Notes: generated by a model from the sequence alone, not told the origin. A stretch of 64,000 nt of DNA from CAJXQU01 sp965223825 (GCA_965223825.1 OZ245018.1:1240001-1304000), one strand, 5' to 3'; counted from the stretch's first letter, positions 1-8,996 are shown. Numbers and translations are program-made.

Positions 1-609
1 CTGTTGATTTTGTTCGGCTTGTTCATTGCCGTTTAATGATGCAATTGAAAACCAAGCAAATGCTAGTGCGTGATCTTTGCGTAAGCCTTGCCCTTCGCTA
101 TACATATACCCAAGGTTAGTTTGCGCTTCGGGAATACCTGCGCGTGCTGCGTGTTTCATCCATTTAGCGGCTTCGATGAGGTTTTTCTCGACGAGTGTTC
201 CTTCTTGGAAAGCAACACCTAGATAAAATTGTGCTTCTGGAACTCCTTGCGCAGCGGCTTTTTCAAACCAGCTGATCGCAGCAGCTGGATCTTTTTTTAC
301 GCCATAGCCTTCATTGTAGGCAAGACCAAGTTTGAACTGAGCTTTTGCATGGCCTTGTTCGGCACTGGCCTGAAACCAATTAATTGCTTTATCCAGGTCG
401 GGTTCGGTACCTTGTCCGCCCGCGATCATGTTGGCTAGATAGTATTGTGCGGTGGGGTCACCTTGTTCGGCAAGATTACTGAAGTCACGGAAAGCAGATT
501 GATAATCTTGTGCTTGGTAATTTTCAATGGCTTGATCAAGCGATGACATCGCAAATGTATTTGAAAAGGTCATTAATGTAGTGAGAAATGTGACGACGAT
601 AAGTTTCAT
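1..609 (-). CDS. Sel1-repeat secreted protein, cut by window edge
   Basis: The first 203 codons are visible; the 3' end lies outside the window. The N-terminus is a short hydrophobic signal peptide ending near an Ala-Met-Ser stretch, so export to the periplasm is likely. The rest is a run of Sel1-like (TPR-type) repeats with the usual A-x-Y/F-x-LG pattern, about 36 residues each. Such repeats are scaffolds for protein-protein contacts and have no catalytic role. The start has AGGA 9 nt upstream. It precedes a second Sel1 gene on the same strand, with a Ser/Thr kinase divergent from that one, so the three may form a signalling or envelope-assembly set (inference). Confidence 0.85.
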   Translation of the reverse strand, partial: MKLIVVTFLTTLMTFSNTFAMSSLDQAIENYQAQDYQSAFRDFSNLAEQGDPTAQYYLANMIAGGQGTEPDLDKAINWFQASAEQGHAKAQFKLGLAYNEGYGVKKDPAAAISWFEKAAAQGVPEAQFYLGVAFQEGTLVEKNLIEAAKWMKHAARAGIPEAQTNLGYMYSEGQGLRKDHALAFAWFSIASLNGNEQAEQNQQ

Positions 610-713
610 GAAGCGTGATCCTGCCCAATATGTTTTGCGCACATAATACACTGCAGGCAGGCATGACTCTACGATCGAGCTAGGTTAATAGGCTGAACAA
701 CAAGATATTAAGA

Positions 714-1772
714 TTAGGAAGCGGGTGGTTTTTCTCTATTGAGAACATTTTTACGGTTTGTGATCGCCTCAGCGTAACCTTGTTCTCCTGCTTGGATAAA
801 TAAGGACATCGCTTTACGTTCATCTCGTTCGACGCCAATACCTTCGTAATATAAATACCCCAACATATTTTGGGCTTCTGCGCTGCCAGCTTCCGCAGCG
901 AGTGAATACCATCGAGCAGCTTCAGATGGCATTTTCTCAACATGTTTTCCTTCTAGTCGCATACCAGCGATCAGTATTTGGGCGGCGATATGGTCTTGTT
1001 CTGCTGCACGTGTGATCCATGTAATTGCTGATTCAGTACGACTTTTACTCGGTTCACCGGCGAGTAACAATAGGGCAAGGTTGTACTGCGCTTTCGCATT
1101 ACCACTATTGGCGGCTTTTTCGTACCACTGTTCTGCGAGTTTGGAATCTTTATCAATACCTGAACCATTGCTGTAACTGACGGCTAGATTATACTGCGCT
1201 TTACTATGTCCAGACTCTGCTGCTTTTTTATATAGGCTCGTTGCTGCGATCAGATCTTTATCAATACCTTTACCGAGTCGACGACGATTTGCAACGCGAA
1301 ATTGTGCGTCAGGTACACCATCTTCGGATAAGGTCGTGAGTTGCTCAAACGCATCTTTATTACCCAGTGTTGCAGCGCGATCAAACCATAAACTGGCTTT
1401 ATTGAGGTTTTTTGTAATTCCTTCCCCCGTTTTTAACAACATGGCTAAGTTGTATTGCGCTTTTGCATTCCCGCCTTTTGCCCCGATTGTGTACCATTTG
1501 AATGCTTCTTTTTTATTCTGCTCAACGCCTTCACCGTTGTCGTACATCAAGCCCAGAGCGAATTGTGCGCGTGAATCATTACGTTTTGCGAGAGACTCGA
1601 AAATAGAAAGGGCTTGTTTAAAGTCCTGATTTTTATAGGCCGCAACGCCATCAGAAAAGTCAGCATGCACCCGTGGACTGATGCTTACGATCAGGCTTAA
1701 GAGGAGAATTTTTCCTAACTTTAAGTTAAACACGTTGGAAAAATGGCTGATCAATGTTTTTATATTGCGCAT
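714..1772 (-). CDS. Sel1-repeat secreted protein
   Basis: This 352-residue protein has a long N-terminal hydrophobic segment (about residues 18-37) ending in a V-H-A cleavage-type motif. About seven Sel1-like repeats follow, from about residue 50 to 335, several with the A-Q-Y/F-N/A-L-G/A-x-x-Y core and an acidic 'DKD' turn. It has no enzymatic motif. Known Sel1 proteins bridge complexes or act as stress or secretion adaptors; the partner here is unknown. It is transcribed in the same direction as the first Sel1 gene, 104 bp away, and divergently from the kinase gene, which starts 77 bp away. No clear Shine-Dalgarno is visible, so a start a few codons downstream is possible. Confidence 0.85.
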   Translation of the reverse strand: MRNIKTLISHFSNVFNLKLGKILLLSLIVSISPRVHADFSDGVAAYKNQDFKQALSIFESLAKRNDSRAQFALGLMYDNGEGVEQNKKEAFKWYTIGAKGGNAKAQYNLAMLLKTGEGITKNLNKASLWFDRAATLGNKDAFEQLTTLSEDGVPDAQFRVANRRRLGKGIDKDLIAATSLYKKAAESGHSKAQYNLAVSYSNGSGIDKDSKLAEQWYEKAANSGNAKAQYNLALLLLAGEPSKSRTESAITWITRAAEQDHIAAQILIAGMRLEGKHVEKMPSEAARWYSLAAEAGSAEAQNMLGYLYYEGIGVERDERKAMSLFIQAGEQGYAEAITNRKNVLNREKPPAS

Positions 1773-1849
1773 AAGTGTCTATGTTTTAAGGCTTATCTGT
1801 CTAATTAGCGGTAATTTCCACGATAAATTAAGCGTTACTGAGCGATACA

Positions 1850-2899
1850 ATGAGCAAAAATAACGATGTGATTTGTGATGCAGCAACCGTGCCGGAAGGC
1901 TGTCATGGGCCATCTGATCGAGAGTTTATTGATGCGTTACCAGTAGGGCGAACGTTAGCAACGTATCGAATAGAGCAGGTAATTTCACAAAATTACGGCC
2001 ATATTGTTTATTTAGCACAACCCATTACGAAGCATGAAAAGGTCGTTATCAAGGAGTTTTATCCTTCTTCCGTTGTTCAACGGGACGATCAAGGGCGTGT
2101 TTGTAGTGATGATGATCAAGCTGGGCTTTTTGTGTCAGGCAAGCAGAATATCATGGAAATGGCGAGTTTTCTCATGCTTTGTGAGCATCCAAATCTCGTC
2201 AAAGTAGAATCTGTTTTCAAAGCAAATAACACACTGTATTTGGTGATGCCTTTCGTACAAGGGCAAACGCTATTTGAGTATTTGCGATCTGAAAAACTAC
2301 TTCCCCAACAAAAGCTACTCGATCTTTTAACGTCGTTAGCTGATGTTTTAACGTTGCTGCATAGCAAGGACTGTCTACACCGCGATCTAAAACCTTCCAA
2401 TATTTATCTTATGAAAAATGGTCAGCCTTTGTTATTAGATTTTGGAACTGCCTTATTTTTAGGTCAATCATCGAGTGATTATTTACCCAGTATTTCAGCG
2501 GGTTACAGTCCGATCGAACAGTATGCATTAAACTCTAAAGAGCAGGGTGTTTGGACGGACATTTACTGTTTAGGGGCGACGATTTACAAAGCGATCGTGG
2601 GAAACACCCCTGCTGATGCGATCGAGCGAGGGCAAAAGATCTTGAAAGAATTAGACGATCCATATCAACCCTTACTAAAACTAGCGAGCGATGATTATTC
2701 ATTGCGTTTTCTAAGCGCGATTGATCATGCATTGTGTTTCAGAGCGGAAGATCGACCGCAGTCGATCTCAGAGTGGATGGCTGAAATCGACGGACATGCA
2801 CCAGTCTGGGAGAGGCATAAGCAAGTTAAAAAGTCACTGATGGCGCAGGCCGCGAGTCGATATGTAAATATCGATTATGATCTGGGAAAGTCTCGATAG
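1850..2899 (+). CDS. Hanks-type serine/threonine protein kinase
   Basis: The 349 residues hold one kinase domain (about 35-315) without a transmembrane helix, so it is probably cytosolic. Key residues are present: the ATP-anchoring lysine in the K-E-F-Y-P motif (K68), the catalytic loop H-R-D-L-K-P-S-N (D179) and the metal-binding D-F-G (D197). The glycine-rich loop is poorly conserved, as is common in bacterial kinases of the 'KEFYP' type. The G-Y-S-P-x-E-Q-Y activation segment also fits this group. Kinases of this type often sit beside Sel1, FHA or phosphatase genes; here two Sel1 genes lie divergently upstream. The substrate cannot be read from the sequence. Confidence 0.9.
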   Translation: MSKNNDVICDAATVPEGCHGPSDREFIDALPVGRTLATYRIEQVISQNYGHIVYLAQPITKHEKVVIKEFYPSSVVQRDDQGRVCSDDDQAGLFVSGKQNIMEMASFLMLCEHPNLVKVESVFKANNTLYLVMPFVQGQTLFEYLRSEKLLPQQKLLDLLTSLADVLTLLHSKDCLHRDLKPSNIYLMKNGQPLLLDFGTALFLGQSSSDYLPSISAGYSPIEQYALNSKEQGVWTDIYCLGATIYKAIVGNTPADAIERGQKILKELDDPYQPLLKLASDDYSLRFLSAIDHALCFRAEDRPQSISEWMAEIDGHAPVWERHKQVKKSLMAQAASRYVNIDYDLGKSR

Positions 2900-2910
2900 T
2901 GGTTCAGCGA

Positions 2911-3342
2911 TCAGACACTTAGGTTCTCAATAAAGTGATTGAGTCTTGAATATGCACCCGTTTCAAAATCAACAAATTCAAACCCTAAGCGAACTGTTTG
3001 ATTATCAAAGCGCTCAAAGGAAGATAGCTTGCATTTAATGCCGCACGAAACGAGTTGATTCATGTACGGTAACGCGATTTTCAGTTCGTAGGATTTATTG
3101 GAAGGGTGTTCTAGATCAGCTACAAGCGATTTCAATTGATAGGCAATTTTGGGTGAACAGCGTACTTGAATACCTTGATGTGAAATATCAAAAGCGTGTG
3201 CAGTTTGGATATTACCGGAAGGGTCTTTAATCAGAACACGGCGTTTGATGTTGTGCCGATCGAAGCGTCTTGTTTTACCAGAAACGTCTGACTGATATGA
3301 CGCTGGCGTAACGCCACTTTGCGTGTATTGTTGAATATTCAT
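2911..3342 (-). CDS. PilZ-domain protein
   Basis: This 143-residue soluble protein is one PilZ domain. Both c-di-GMP signatures are visible: R-x-x-x-R at residues 25-29 and D-x-S-x-x-G at 52-57 (D52, S54, G57). Binding of the second messenger is therefore likely (family knowledge), but the output is unknown. It converges with the kinase gene, with 11 bp between the two stop codons. AAGGA 8 nt before the ATG supports the start. The small membrane-protein gene lies 66 bp upstream on the same strand and may be co-transcribed. Confidence 0.85.
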   Translation of the reverse strand: MNIQQYTQSGVTPASYQSDVSGKTRRFDRHNIKRRVLIKDPSGNIQTAHAFDISHQGIQVRCSPKIAYQLKSLVADLEHPSNKSYELKIALPYMNQLVSCGIKCKLSSFERFDNQTVRLGFEFVDFETGAYSRLNHFIENLSV

Positions 3343-3376
3343 GTAACTAATCCTTTAGTTTAAATGATTGGTTAGG

Positions 3377-3397
3377 ACTTTCTCATCGTGAGAAAGT
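3377..3397 (-). other. Intergenic perfect hairpin
   Basis: A 9-bp perfect stem (ACTTTCTCA with its complement) with a 3-nt loop lies between the small membrane gene and the PilZ gene. No T-run follows it on either strand, so it is more likely an mRNA processing or stability hairpin than a terminator. Confidence 0.5.
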
Positions 3398-3408
3398 TGA
3401 CGCGTTAA

Positions 3409-3636
3409 TTATCCCTGTCTTTGATTCGTGATGCCATAGAGCATTTGTGAAACTTTGCCAAGACCGAGAGCAAAAAACGCGGTCACGAGAAAGACTAAAA
3501 ATCCGGCTAAGTAAATGACACGATCATATTCGTTGCTCACAACAAAATGCAGCCCCAAACAGACAATAGAGCCAATCATGGAAAACACACCTAATGCGAG
3601 CAGTACAGGAACATACCAAGGTGTAATATGTTGCAT
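3409..3636 (-). CDS. Small two-helix membrane protein
   Basis: This 75-residue protein has two hydrophobic helices (about residues 7-27 and 36-58) joined by a short polar loop. I do not recognise the family with certainty. The reading frame stays open to 3681, but the ATG at 3636 has AGGA 7 nt upstream whereas the earlier ATG has no ribosome site, so I chose the shorter form. A 9-bp hairpin lies between it and the PilZ gene. Membrane location is clear; function is not. Confidence 0.65.
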   Translation of the reverse strand: MQHITPWYVPVLLALGVFSMIGSIVCLGLHFVVSNEYDRVIYLAGFLVFLVTAFFALGLGKVSQMLYGITNQRQG

Positions 3637-3932
3637 AGTTTTTCCTTCAACAGTTATTACGTTAGACATGTATAGTTTCATAGCAAAGAGTGTGCCCGAT
3701 AAATAACGACATTATTATAATTTGCCGATTAAATGCAGGCCTGTTAAGCGTTTGAAAATTAAGGAAATATCACAAGTTAACTTCAGAAGGTCATATTTTA
3801 TTTTTACTTTGCTTCGGGAATTTTTCCCGGTGTTGTCTGTATTAGGTGACACATTACTGTGATTTTGTTATCCGGTTTTGTTCAGTGATCGATAGGATTA
3901 TTATGGTAAAAAATAATAAAAGAGGTCATGAC

Positions 3933-5255
3933 ATGAGTGAACGTGATCAGGACACGATGAAAAAAAAATCGATGGAGTCCATTCCTGTAGCTGGTGGTGG
4001 ATTACTTGACCGACGTTTATTTCTTAAACGTGGCTTTTTATTTAGCTCTGCAACATTATTGCCGCAAGCCTTGTGGACGCCAACGCAAGCTGAGGAAAAT
4101 GTCAGTGATATCGCTCTTCAGCCACGCCCACCGTGGATGCTTAAATCCGGTAACCCATTTTCGAATTACGGCCAACCATCCGAACATGAGAGCCGGACGA
4201 TTCGGTGGATCTCAGAAAATGCGATGGCAGCTGGAAATGGTGTGTCTTGGAGTCCATTGCATGAGCTTGAGGGCATGATCACGCCGAATGGCTTGCATTA
4301 TGAGCGGCATCACAATGGTGTTCCCGCGATTGACCCCAAGCAACATGAGCTGCTCGTGCATGGGTTGGTTAAACAGCCATTACGATTTTCAATCCCTGAT
4401 CTGCTTCGTTACCCTATGTCATCTCGCCTGTGTTTTATCGAATGTGGTGGGAACAGTAACGCAGGCTGGAATTCTCGCCCTCTACAGGCGGCAGCAGGGC
4501 ATTTGCATGGTCTGGTGTCTTGTAGCGAATGGACGGGCGTGTCGTTATCGATTTTGCTAGAAGAGGCGGGAGTCGATCCCAGAGCCAAATGGTTGATCGC
4601 TGAAGCAGCCGATGGGATCGCAATGAATATCAGCCTGCCGCTCGAAAAAGTCATGGACGATACACTACTTGCGTTGTATCAAAACGGTGAACGTTTACGA
4701 CCCGAAAATGGCTACCCCATGCGTTTAGTCGTACCGGGCTGGGAAGGTGTCGTCAATGTAAAGTGGTTACGTCGTTTAGAGCTTTCCGAACAACCTGTTA
4801 TGTCTCGCAATGAGACGGCGAAATACACAGAATTACTCCCATCAGGAAAAGCACGACAATTCAGTTACACGATGGATGTGAAATCGGTGATCACATCGCC
4901 CTGCGCCGGGCATCAGCTCGATCAACCGGGTGTTTTTCAGATCACCGGTCTAGCCTGGAGTGGACATGGCAAAATTAAACGAGTCGATGTCTCTGCAGAT
5001 GGTGGAAAAACATGGGCAGAGGCCGAATTAAACGGTCCTGTTTTGGATAAATGTTTTACGCGTTTTCGGATTCCATGGCAGTGGCAAGGCGACGAGGCGG
5101 TGATCATGAGTCGCGCGACGGATGAACTAGGTTATGTTCAACCAGCGCGGAATACATTGGTAGCAGAGCGTGGCCGTCATGGTTATTTTCATTACAACGC
5201 GATCGTAAGCTGGGCTGTCTCGTCAGAGGGGTTTGTTAGTCATGTTTATGTGTAG
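3933..5255 (+). CDS. soxC: Sulfite/sulfane dehydrogenase molybdopterin subunit SoxC
   Basis: A 440-residue periplasmic molybdoenzyme of the sulfite oxidase family. A twin-arginine signal is visible (R27-R28, then L-F-L-K). The molybdenum-ligating cysteine C171 lies in F-I-E-C-G-G-N-S, the SoxC-type version of the motif. The C-terminal part is the dimerisation domain typical of the family. In the Sox pathway SoxCD oxidises the sulfane sulfur bound to SoxY; related enzymes oxidise sulfite. The frame is open from 3846, but AGAGG 8 nt before the ATG at 3933 and the signal peptide geometry support this start. It overlaps the cytochrome gene by 14 bp. No soxXYZAB genes are in the window, so sulfite may be the real substrate. 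Confidence 0.9.
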   Translation: MSERDQDTMKKKSMESIPVAGGGLLDRRLFLKRGFLFSSATLLPQALWTPTQAEENVSDIALQPRPPWMLKSGNPFSNYGQPSEHESRTIRWISENAMAAGNGVSWSPLHELEGMITPNGLHYERHHNGVPAIDPKQHELLVHGLVKQPLRFSIPDLLRYPMSSRLCFIECGGNSNAGWNSRPLQAAAGHLHGLVSCSEWTGVSLSILLEEAGVDPRAKWLIAEAADGIAMNISLPLEKVMDDTLLALYQNGERLRPENGYPMRLVVPGWEGVVNVKWLRRLELSEQPVMSRNETAKYTELLPSGKARQFSYTMDVKSVITSPCAGHQLDQPGVFQITGLAWSGHGKIKRVDVSADGGKTWAEAELNGPVLDKCFTRFRIPWQWQGDEAVIMSRATDELGYVQPARNTLVAERGRHGYFHYNAIVSWAVSSEGFVSHVYV

Positions 5256-5790
5256 ATCGATACTCTTTGCGAGTGCTCTCCTAACTTGCTTGATAACTAA
5301 CGCAGCTGAGTACGAGCCTGTCCCTAAGCGCGGAAAGCCCGCATCGACAGAGCACATTCAGGCATGGAATCTTTCTGTCTATCCTGATGGACGCGGTTTA
5401 CCGATCGGGCAAGGTGGCGTGAAAGAAGGGGAATCACTCTACGCTATGCATTGCTCAACTTGTCATGGTGAGCGGGGCATTGGCGGTAGTGCAGAAGAAT
5501 TGTCCGGTGGTATGCAAGGTCTGACAGGAGAATACCCAGATAAAACCATCGGAACTTACTGGCCGTATGCGCCAACCTTGTTCGATTTTATTCGTCGATC
5601 AATGCCGCTTTATGCGCCAGGTTCATTAAGCGTGAATGAAACCTATGCCGTCGTTGCCTACTTGTTGTTTGTGAACGAGGTGATCAAAGAAGATATGACG
5701 ATCACGCAAGAGAATCTTGCCCTCATTAAAATGCCTAACCGAGATGGTTTTATCCCCGCGTATCCACTGCCTGCTGCAAGCGAAGATTAA
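5242..5790 (+). CDS. soxD: SoxD-like c-type cytochrome, single heme
   Basis: A 182-residue periplasmic cytochrome c with a signal peptide ending near N-A-A and one heme site C71-S-T-C74-H75. The segment before the heme and the R-R-S-M-P-x-x-x-P-G-S-L axial-methionine region match the N-terminal heme domain of SoxD. It is the electron acceptor for the SoxC subunit encoded just upstream. Classical SoxD carries two hemes and is about twice as long; this one lacks the second domain. The ATG at 5242 has GAGGGG 10 nt upstream and overlaps soxC by 14 bp, so the two are translationally coupled. An earlier in-frame TTG at 5233 is too close to that site. Confidence 0.85.
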   Translation: MFMCRSILFASALLTCLITNAAEYEPVPKRGKPASTEHIQAWNLSVYPDGRGLPIGQGGVKEGESLYAMHCSTCHGERGIGGSAEELSGGMQGLTGEYPDKTIGTYWPYAPTLFDFIRRSMPLYAPGSLSVNETYAVVAYLLFVNEVIKEDMTITQENLALIKMPNRDGFIPAYPLPAASED

Positions 5791-5795
5791 TCCCG

Positions 5796-6413
5796 TTAGT
5801 TGATCGCACCTGCAGTACGTAACGTCGTCGCAATTTCTTTCGCGAGTTTCGCATATCCCGCATTATTTGGATGCACCGTATCGGCCTTTAAATTTTGATC
5901 AACGAGAATATCGCTGAGTGAAGTGGCGTTGAGCGGGACGTTGAGCTGCTCGGAAACGTCTTGGTAAAGTGGTGCGGGTTTTAAAAATAATCCAAATTTT
6001 GGTACTGCGATCAACAGCACTTCCGCACCAGATGAGCGAGCATCTTCGATCATCGCGATCAGGTTCGATTTAAGCACGTCAGTATCTTTGCGTTGCAGAA
6101 AGTCGTTGCCACCATGACACAGAATCACAAGCGCAGGCTGGTGTTTTTTCAGATCATGACTAAGACGAGCGCGACCCGTTTGCGAGACTTCGCCCGGGAT
6201 ACCTGAACTTACCACAGTCCGATCAATCAACTTGCTTAATTGCGCGGGGTAGCTGTTCTCTGGAGAGTTGGCGCCAGTTCCGTAAGTGAGGCTGTCACCA
6301 AAAGCCAAAATGACGGCATCCTTAGCAAGCGGTTTGAGTGTAGGCGTATCGTTACTACAGGCACTTATAGTGAATAGTAATAACGTAATAGATAGAAAGT
6401 AGAACTGTCTCAT
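5796..6413 (-). CDS. GDSL/SGNH-family esterase lipoprotein (TesA-like)
   Basis: A 205-residue hydrolase with a lipoprotein signal (I-S-A-C, C19), so it is membrane-anchored in the periplasm. The four SGNH blocks are present: G-D-S-L near residue 40 with the nucleophile serine, a glycine in the S-S-G-I-P-G-E block, G-G-N-D, and D-x-V-H-P with the catalytic Asp/His pair. The family includes thioesterase I/lysophospholipase L1 and arylesterases; the exact substrate is open. It converges with soxD, with 5 bp between the genes. The ATG at 6413 is preferred to a TTG four codons upstream because it gives a normal lipoprotein signal. Confidence 0.85.
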   Translation of the reverse strand: MRQFYFLSITLLLFTISACSNDTPTLKPLAKDAVILAFGDSLTYGTGANSPENSYPAQLSKLIDRTVVSSGIPGEVSQTGRARLSHDLKKHQPALVILCHGGNDFLQRKDTDVLKSNLIAMIEDARSSGAEVLLIAVPKFGLFLKPAPLYQDVSEQLNVPLNATSLSDILVDQNLKADTVHPNNAGYAKLAKEIATTLRTAGAIN

Positions 6414-6443
6414 TAATACAATCAATAACGTATGGTTTTAAAA

Positions 6444-8018
6444 TTATCTGTCTTCAAGAAAGAGAGTGACAGGATCGGTACCAACAACCTCGGCATTAAA
6501 CGAAATCCCTTCCGGCATGATGACATAAGAGCCTCGTTTTAATTCAAGCAATTGCCCTTCAATATTTAAACGGAAGACACCAGTGAAAACGGCAAAAAGT
6601 GTTGGTCGGTTGAAGTTTTGATCGCGGAAACGTGTTCTAACAGGGACAACTTCGCGTTTTGTTGCAAAGCCAAGCGTGAGTAATTTCTGTGTGAAATTTA
6701 CTTCGGTTAATTCACCATCACTTGTGGCAGACCAAGGGTGCGATTCAATATTGTTGAAGGCGTGGAAAGAAACAACGCGATCCCCTCCCTGAAAGGCAGC
6801 TTCATAAGACGCAGATTCGACGCGCTCGATTAATTTTTTAGAACGTGTTTGACGGTTAGGCACGAGCGTTGCAACTCCGGCATGTACAGTAATGTGTTTT
6901 CCATCATCTGTGGTTTTGATGTGTTTGCTGTTGACCGCATCACGGATGTTTTCAACGATTCTCGCGGCATTTGTTGCATCTGCACCCTGCAATAGAATAG
7001 CAAACTCTGATTTATCAATTCGGCCATGTAGATCGCCAGCACGTCGACCATGAGATTTTACGGCATCACCGACACTTTTGAGTGCTGAAACTAGTTCGTC
7101 GCGTTTCGCTGTTTTGGAAACAGCATCGAAATCATCGATCGAGATGAACGCTAAGGTCAACGGATCACGACTGCGAATTGATCGCTGCCATTCTTTATCA
7201 ACGACTTCGAAGAAACCCTTTCGGTTCGCGAGATTGGTGAGAGGATCGTTTTTTAAGACAGACTTGAGTGTTTTCGTCAAACCGGTTTTTGTTGCCTGAC
7301 ACTGGGTTAATGTCTCCGTAGTGGCAGTCAAATTTTGTGTGGCCTCACTATTCTGTTGTTGAGCTGTCGTGAGCGCGAGGGTCAGTTTTTTCGACTCTTC
7401 CTGTAACGCAACAAAACGTGAATTAAGAGAAGTAAATTGTTCTTCAGCTTGTTGCTGATCAATGCGATAACGACGGGCAATGAGGCTGGCAAGCGTGATG
7501 AAGCAACTGAGCGTGATCAGCGCGGTCGAGAGGTGTGGTTGCCATTCGTTAGTTTGACGTGACAGAAAGAATAGCGCGGCGGCAACCGTTGGAGCGCCGA
7601 ATCCGAATAACATTGAAAAGCTGCCTTGATAGACAATCGCGATCGTAAACAACAGGCTCACAATTAACAGCAGGAAGCTAACGTGTAAAAATATGTCGTC
7701 CAAACTAAACACGGCATAGGCTGCGGCTGCCCAAAGAATGCCAGTAAAAACCATCAGAACAGAGAAAAGTACCCAGCGTGTGTGACGATAAAGTAAATGC
7801 TCTTTCGTTCGTACCGATAAAATAAAGCGTGCCACATAGATTGCGACAGCGCTGATTAACCAGAGTAGAACGTGTGTTTGATCAAAGGTTTGCCAGAGGG
7901 TGACAGCAAATAATAAGCTTGAAAAAAGACCGATCAGGATTTCCGGCAGCGCGTGCCGGAGATTGTGTGTGATCTGCCGTGAACGGCTGGGAGCAATAGC
8001 GTCAGTGTCTTTCGTCAT
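6444..8018 (-). CDS. Membrane GGDEF-like protein with C-terminal cupin-like domain
   Basis: A 524-residue protein in four parts: about six transmembrane helices (25-182), a coiled coil rich in Gln, Thr and Glu (185-250), a diguanylate-cyclase fold (255-415) and a small beta-rich, cupin-like domain (about 440-524). The catalytic loop reads D-K-S-E-F (335-339) where an active enzyme has G-G-D-E-F, so cyclase activity is doubtful; it may instead bind nucleotide or act as a scaffold. The K-N-D-P-L-T-N-L-A-N-R start of the domain is well conserved. The cupin-like segment resembles a ligand-sensing sheet with 'MPEG' but lacks clear metal histidines. It lies downstream of apaH on the same strand; a GDSL gene follows. 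Confidence 0.8.
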   Translation of the reverse strand: MTKDTDAIAPSRSRQITHNLRHALPEILIGLFSSLLFAVTLWQTFDQTHVLLWLISAVAIYVARFILSVRTKEHLLYRHTRWVLFSVLMVFTGILWAAAAYAVFSLDDIFLHVSFLLLIVSLLFTIAIVYQGSFSMLFGFGAPTVAAALFFLSRQTNEWQPHLSTALITLSCFITLASLIARRYRIDQQQAEEQFTSLNSRFVALQEESKKLTLALTTAQQQNSEATQNLTATTETLTQCQATKTGLTKTLKSVLKNDPLTNLANRKGFFEVVDKEWQRSIRSRDPLTLAFISIDDFDAVSKTAKRDELVSALKSVGDAVKSHGRRAGDLHGRIDKSEFAILLQGADATNAARIVENIRDAVNSKHIKTTDDGKHITVHAGVATLVPNRQTRSKKLIERVESASYEAAFQGGDRVVSFHAFNNIESHPWSATSDGELTEVNFTQKLLTLGFATKREVVPVRTRFRDQNFNRPTLFAVFTGVFRLNIEGQLLELKRGSYVIMPEGISFNAEVVGTDPVTLFLEDR

Positions 8019-8113
8019 AATTCTTTCTAGCTTTAATTGTTAGCAATGACCTGAAAGTATAGCGCTAACGAACGATTTTTGTTGATGATTTTCTGCTGAC
8101 TTAATCTAGACTA

Positions 8114-8983
8114 TTAAGAATTGTTTACAGTTCTTGCAGATTTTTTTTGTGTGCGAGAGGCGACGCTGAACACGTGCTTATCTTCCAATCGAAAAGCGGT
8201 TAAGCGGCCTCCCCATAAACAGCCGGTGTCCAGCGGAAAAACCTGGTGCTTTGTATTATTCGGATCCGTTACTTCAGGGTAGGTTAAGTAATGCGTTGAC
8301 CAGTGACCGAAGATGATCTTTGTTTTACGGCTTTTACGATTTGAAAAGCTGTACCAAGGTTGTAGTGGAGCGGCTTGTGTTCCTGGTGCATTCTTTTCTT
8401 TAAAGTTGATCACGCCATTCTTATCGCAATAGCGCAACCGAGTGAAGTAATTTGTGATACAGCGAAGGCGTTCAGCACCGCGAAGGTCTTCTGACCAAAC
8501 CGCCGGTTTATTTCCGTAAATCGCTCCAAGATAATCATGAAAATTGGGGCCACGTAGTTGTTCGTGTACTTCATTTGCAAGGCTGTGAATAGTCTTCATG
8601 TTCCACTGTGGAGCAACACCCGCATGGACCAACGCATAGCCTCGCTGTTTGTCTTCGTGGAATAGCACGCGATGGCGTAACCAATGCAGTATTTCATCTC
8701 GATCTGGCGCGTTAAGAATACTGCTTAATGTATCTTTGCGGCTTTGTTTTGCTGTGGTGAATGCGATCGCGAGTAAATGCAGATCATGATTACCAAGTAC
8801 GGTGATCGCGCGATCACCGAGCGAATGGATGAAGCGTAACGTATCCATCGAGTCTGGCCCGCGATTGACTAGGTCACCGCAGAACCAGAGTTGATCGTCT
8901 TTTCTCGAGAAGCCGATAAGTGCGAGGAGATCTTGTAATTCGTGAAAACAGCCTTGAATGTCACCGATTGCGTATGTAGCCAT
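8114..8983 (-). CDS. apaH: Symmetrical bis(5'-nucleosyl)-tetraphosphatase ApaH
   Basis: A 289-residue cytosolic metallophosphatase that splits Ap4A into two ADP and also decaps NpnN-capped RNA. The calcineurin-type motifs are in order: G-D-I-Q-G near residue 7, G-D-L-V-N-R-G-P-D-S near 36 and G-N-H-D near 64, with the later V-H-A-G motif near residue 120. The length is slightly above the E. coli enzyme because of a basic C-terminal tail. It starts 13 bp after the comM stop codon, so it likely belongs to the ubiK-comM transcript. Confidence 0.95.
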   Translation of the reverse strand: MATYAIGDIQGCFHELQDLLALIGFSRKDDQLWFCGDLVNRGPDSMDTLRFIHSLGDRAITVLGNHDLHLLAIAFTTAKQSRKDTLSSILNAPDRDEILHWLRHRVLFHEDKQRGYALVHAGVAPQWNMKTIHSLANEVHEQLRGPNFHDYLGAIYGNKPAVWSEDLRGAERLRCITNYFTRLRYCDKNGVINFKEKNAPGTQAAPLQPWYSFSNRKSRKTKIIFGHWSTHYLTYPEVTDPNNTKHQVFPLDTGCLWGGRLTAFRLEDKHVFSVASRTQKKSARTVNNS

Positions 8984-8996
8984 CCGGGTATTATGT

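Noticed and set aside
3846..3932. Upstream start for soxC
   Set aside because: It would add 29 residues before the twin-arginine signal; AGAGG is placed correctly only for the ATG at 3933.
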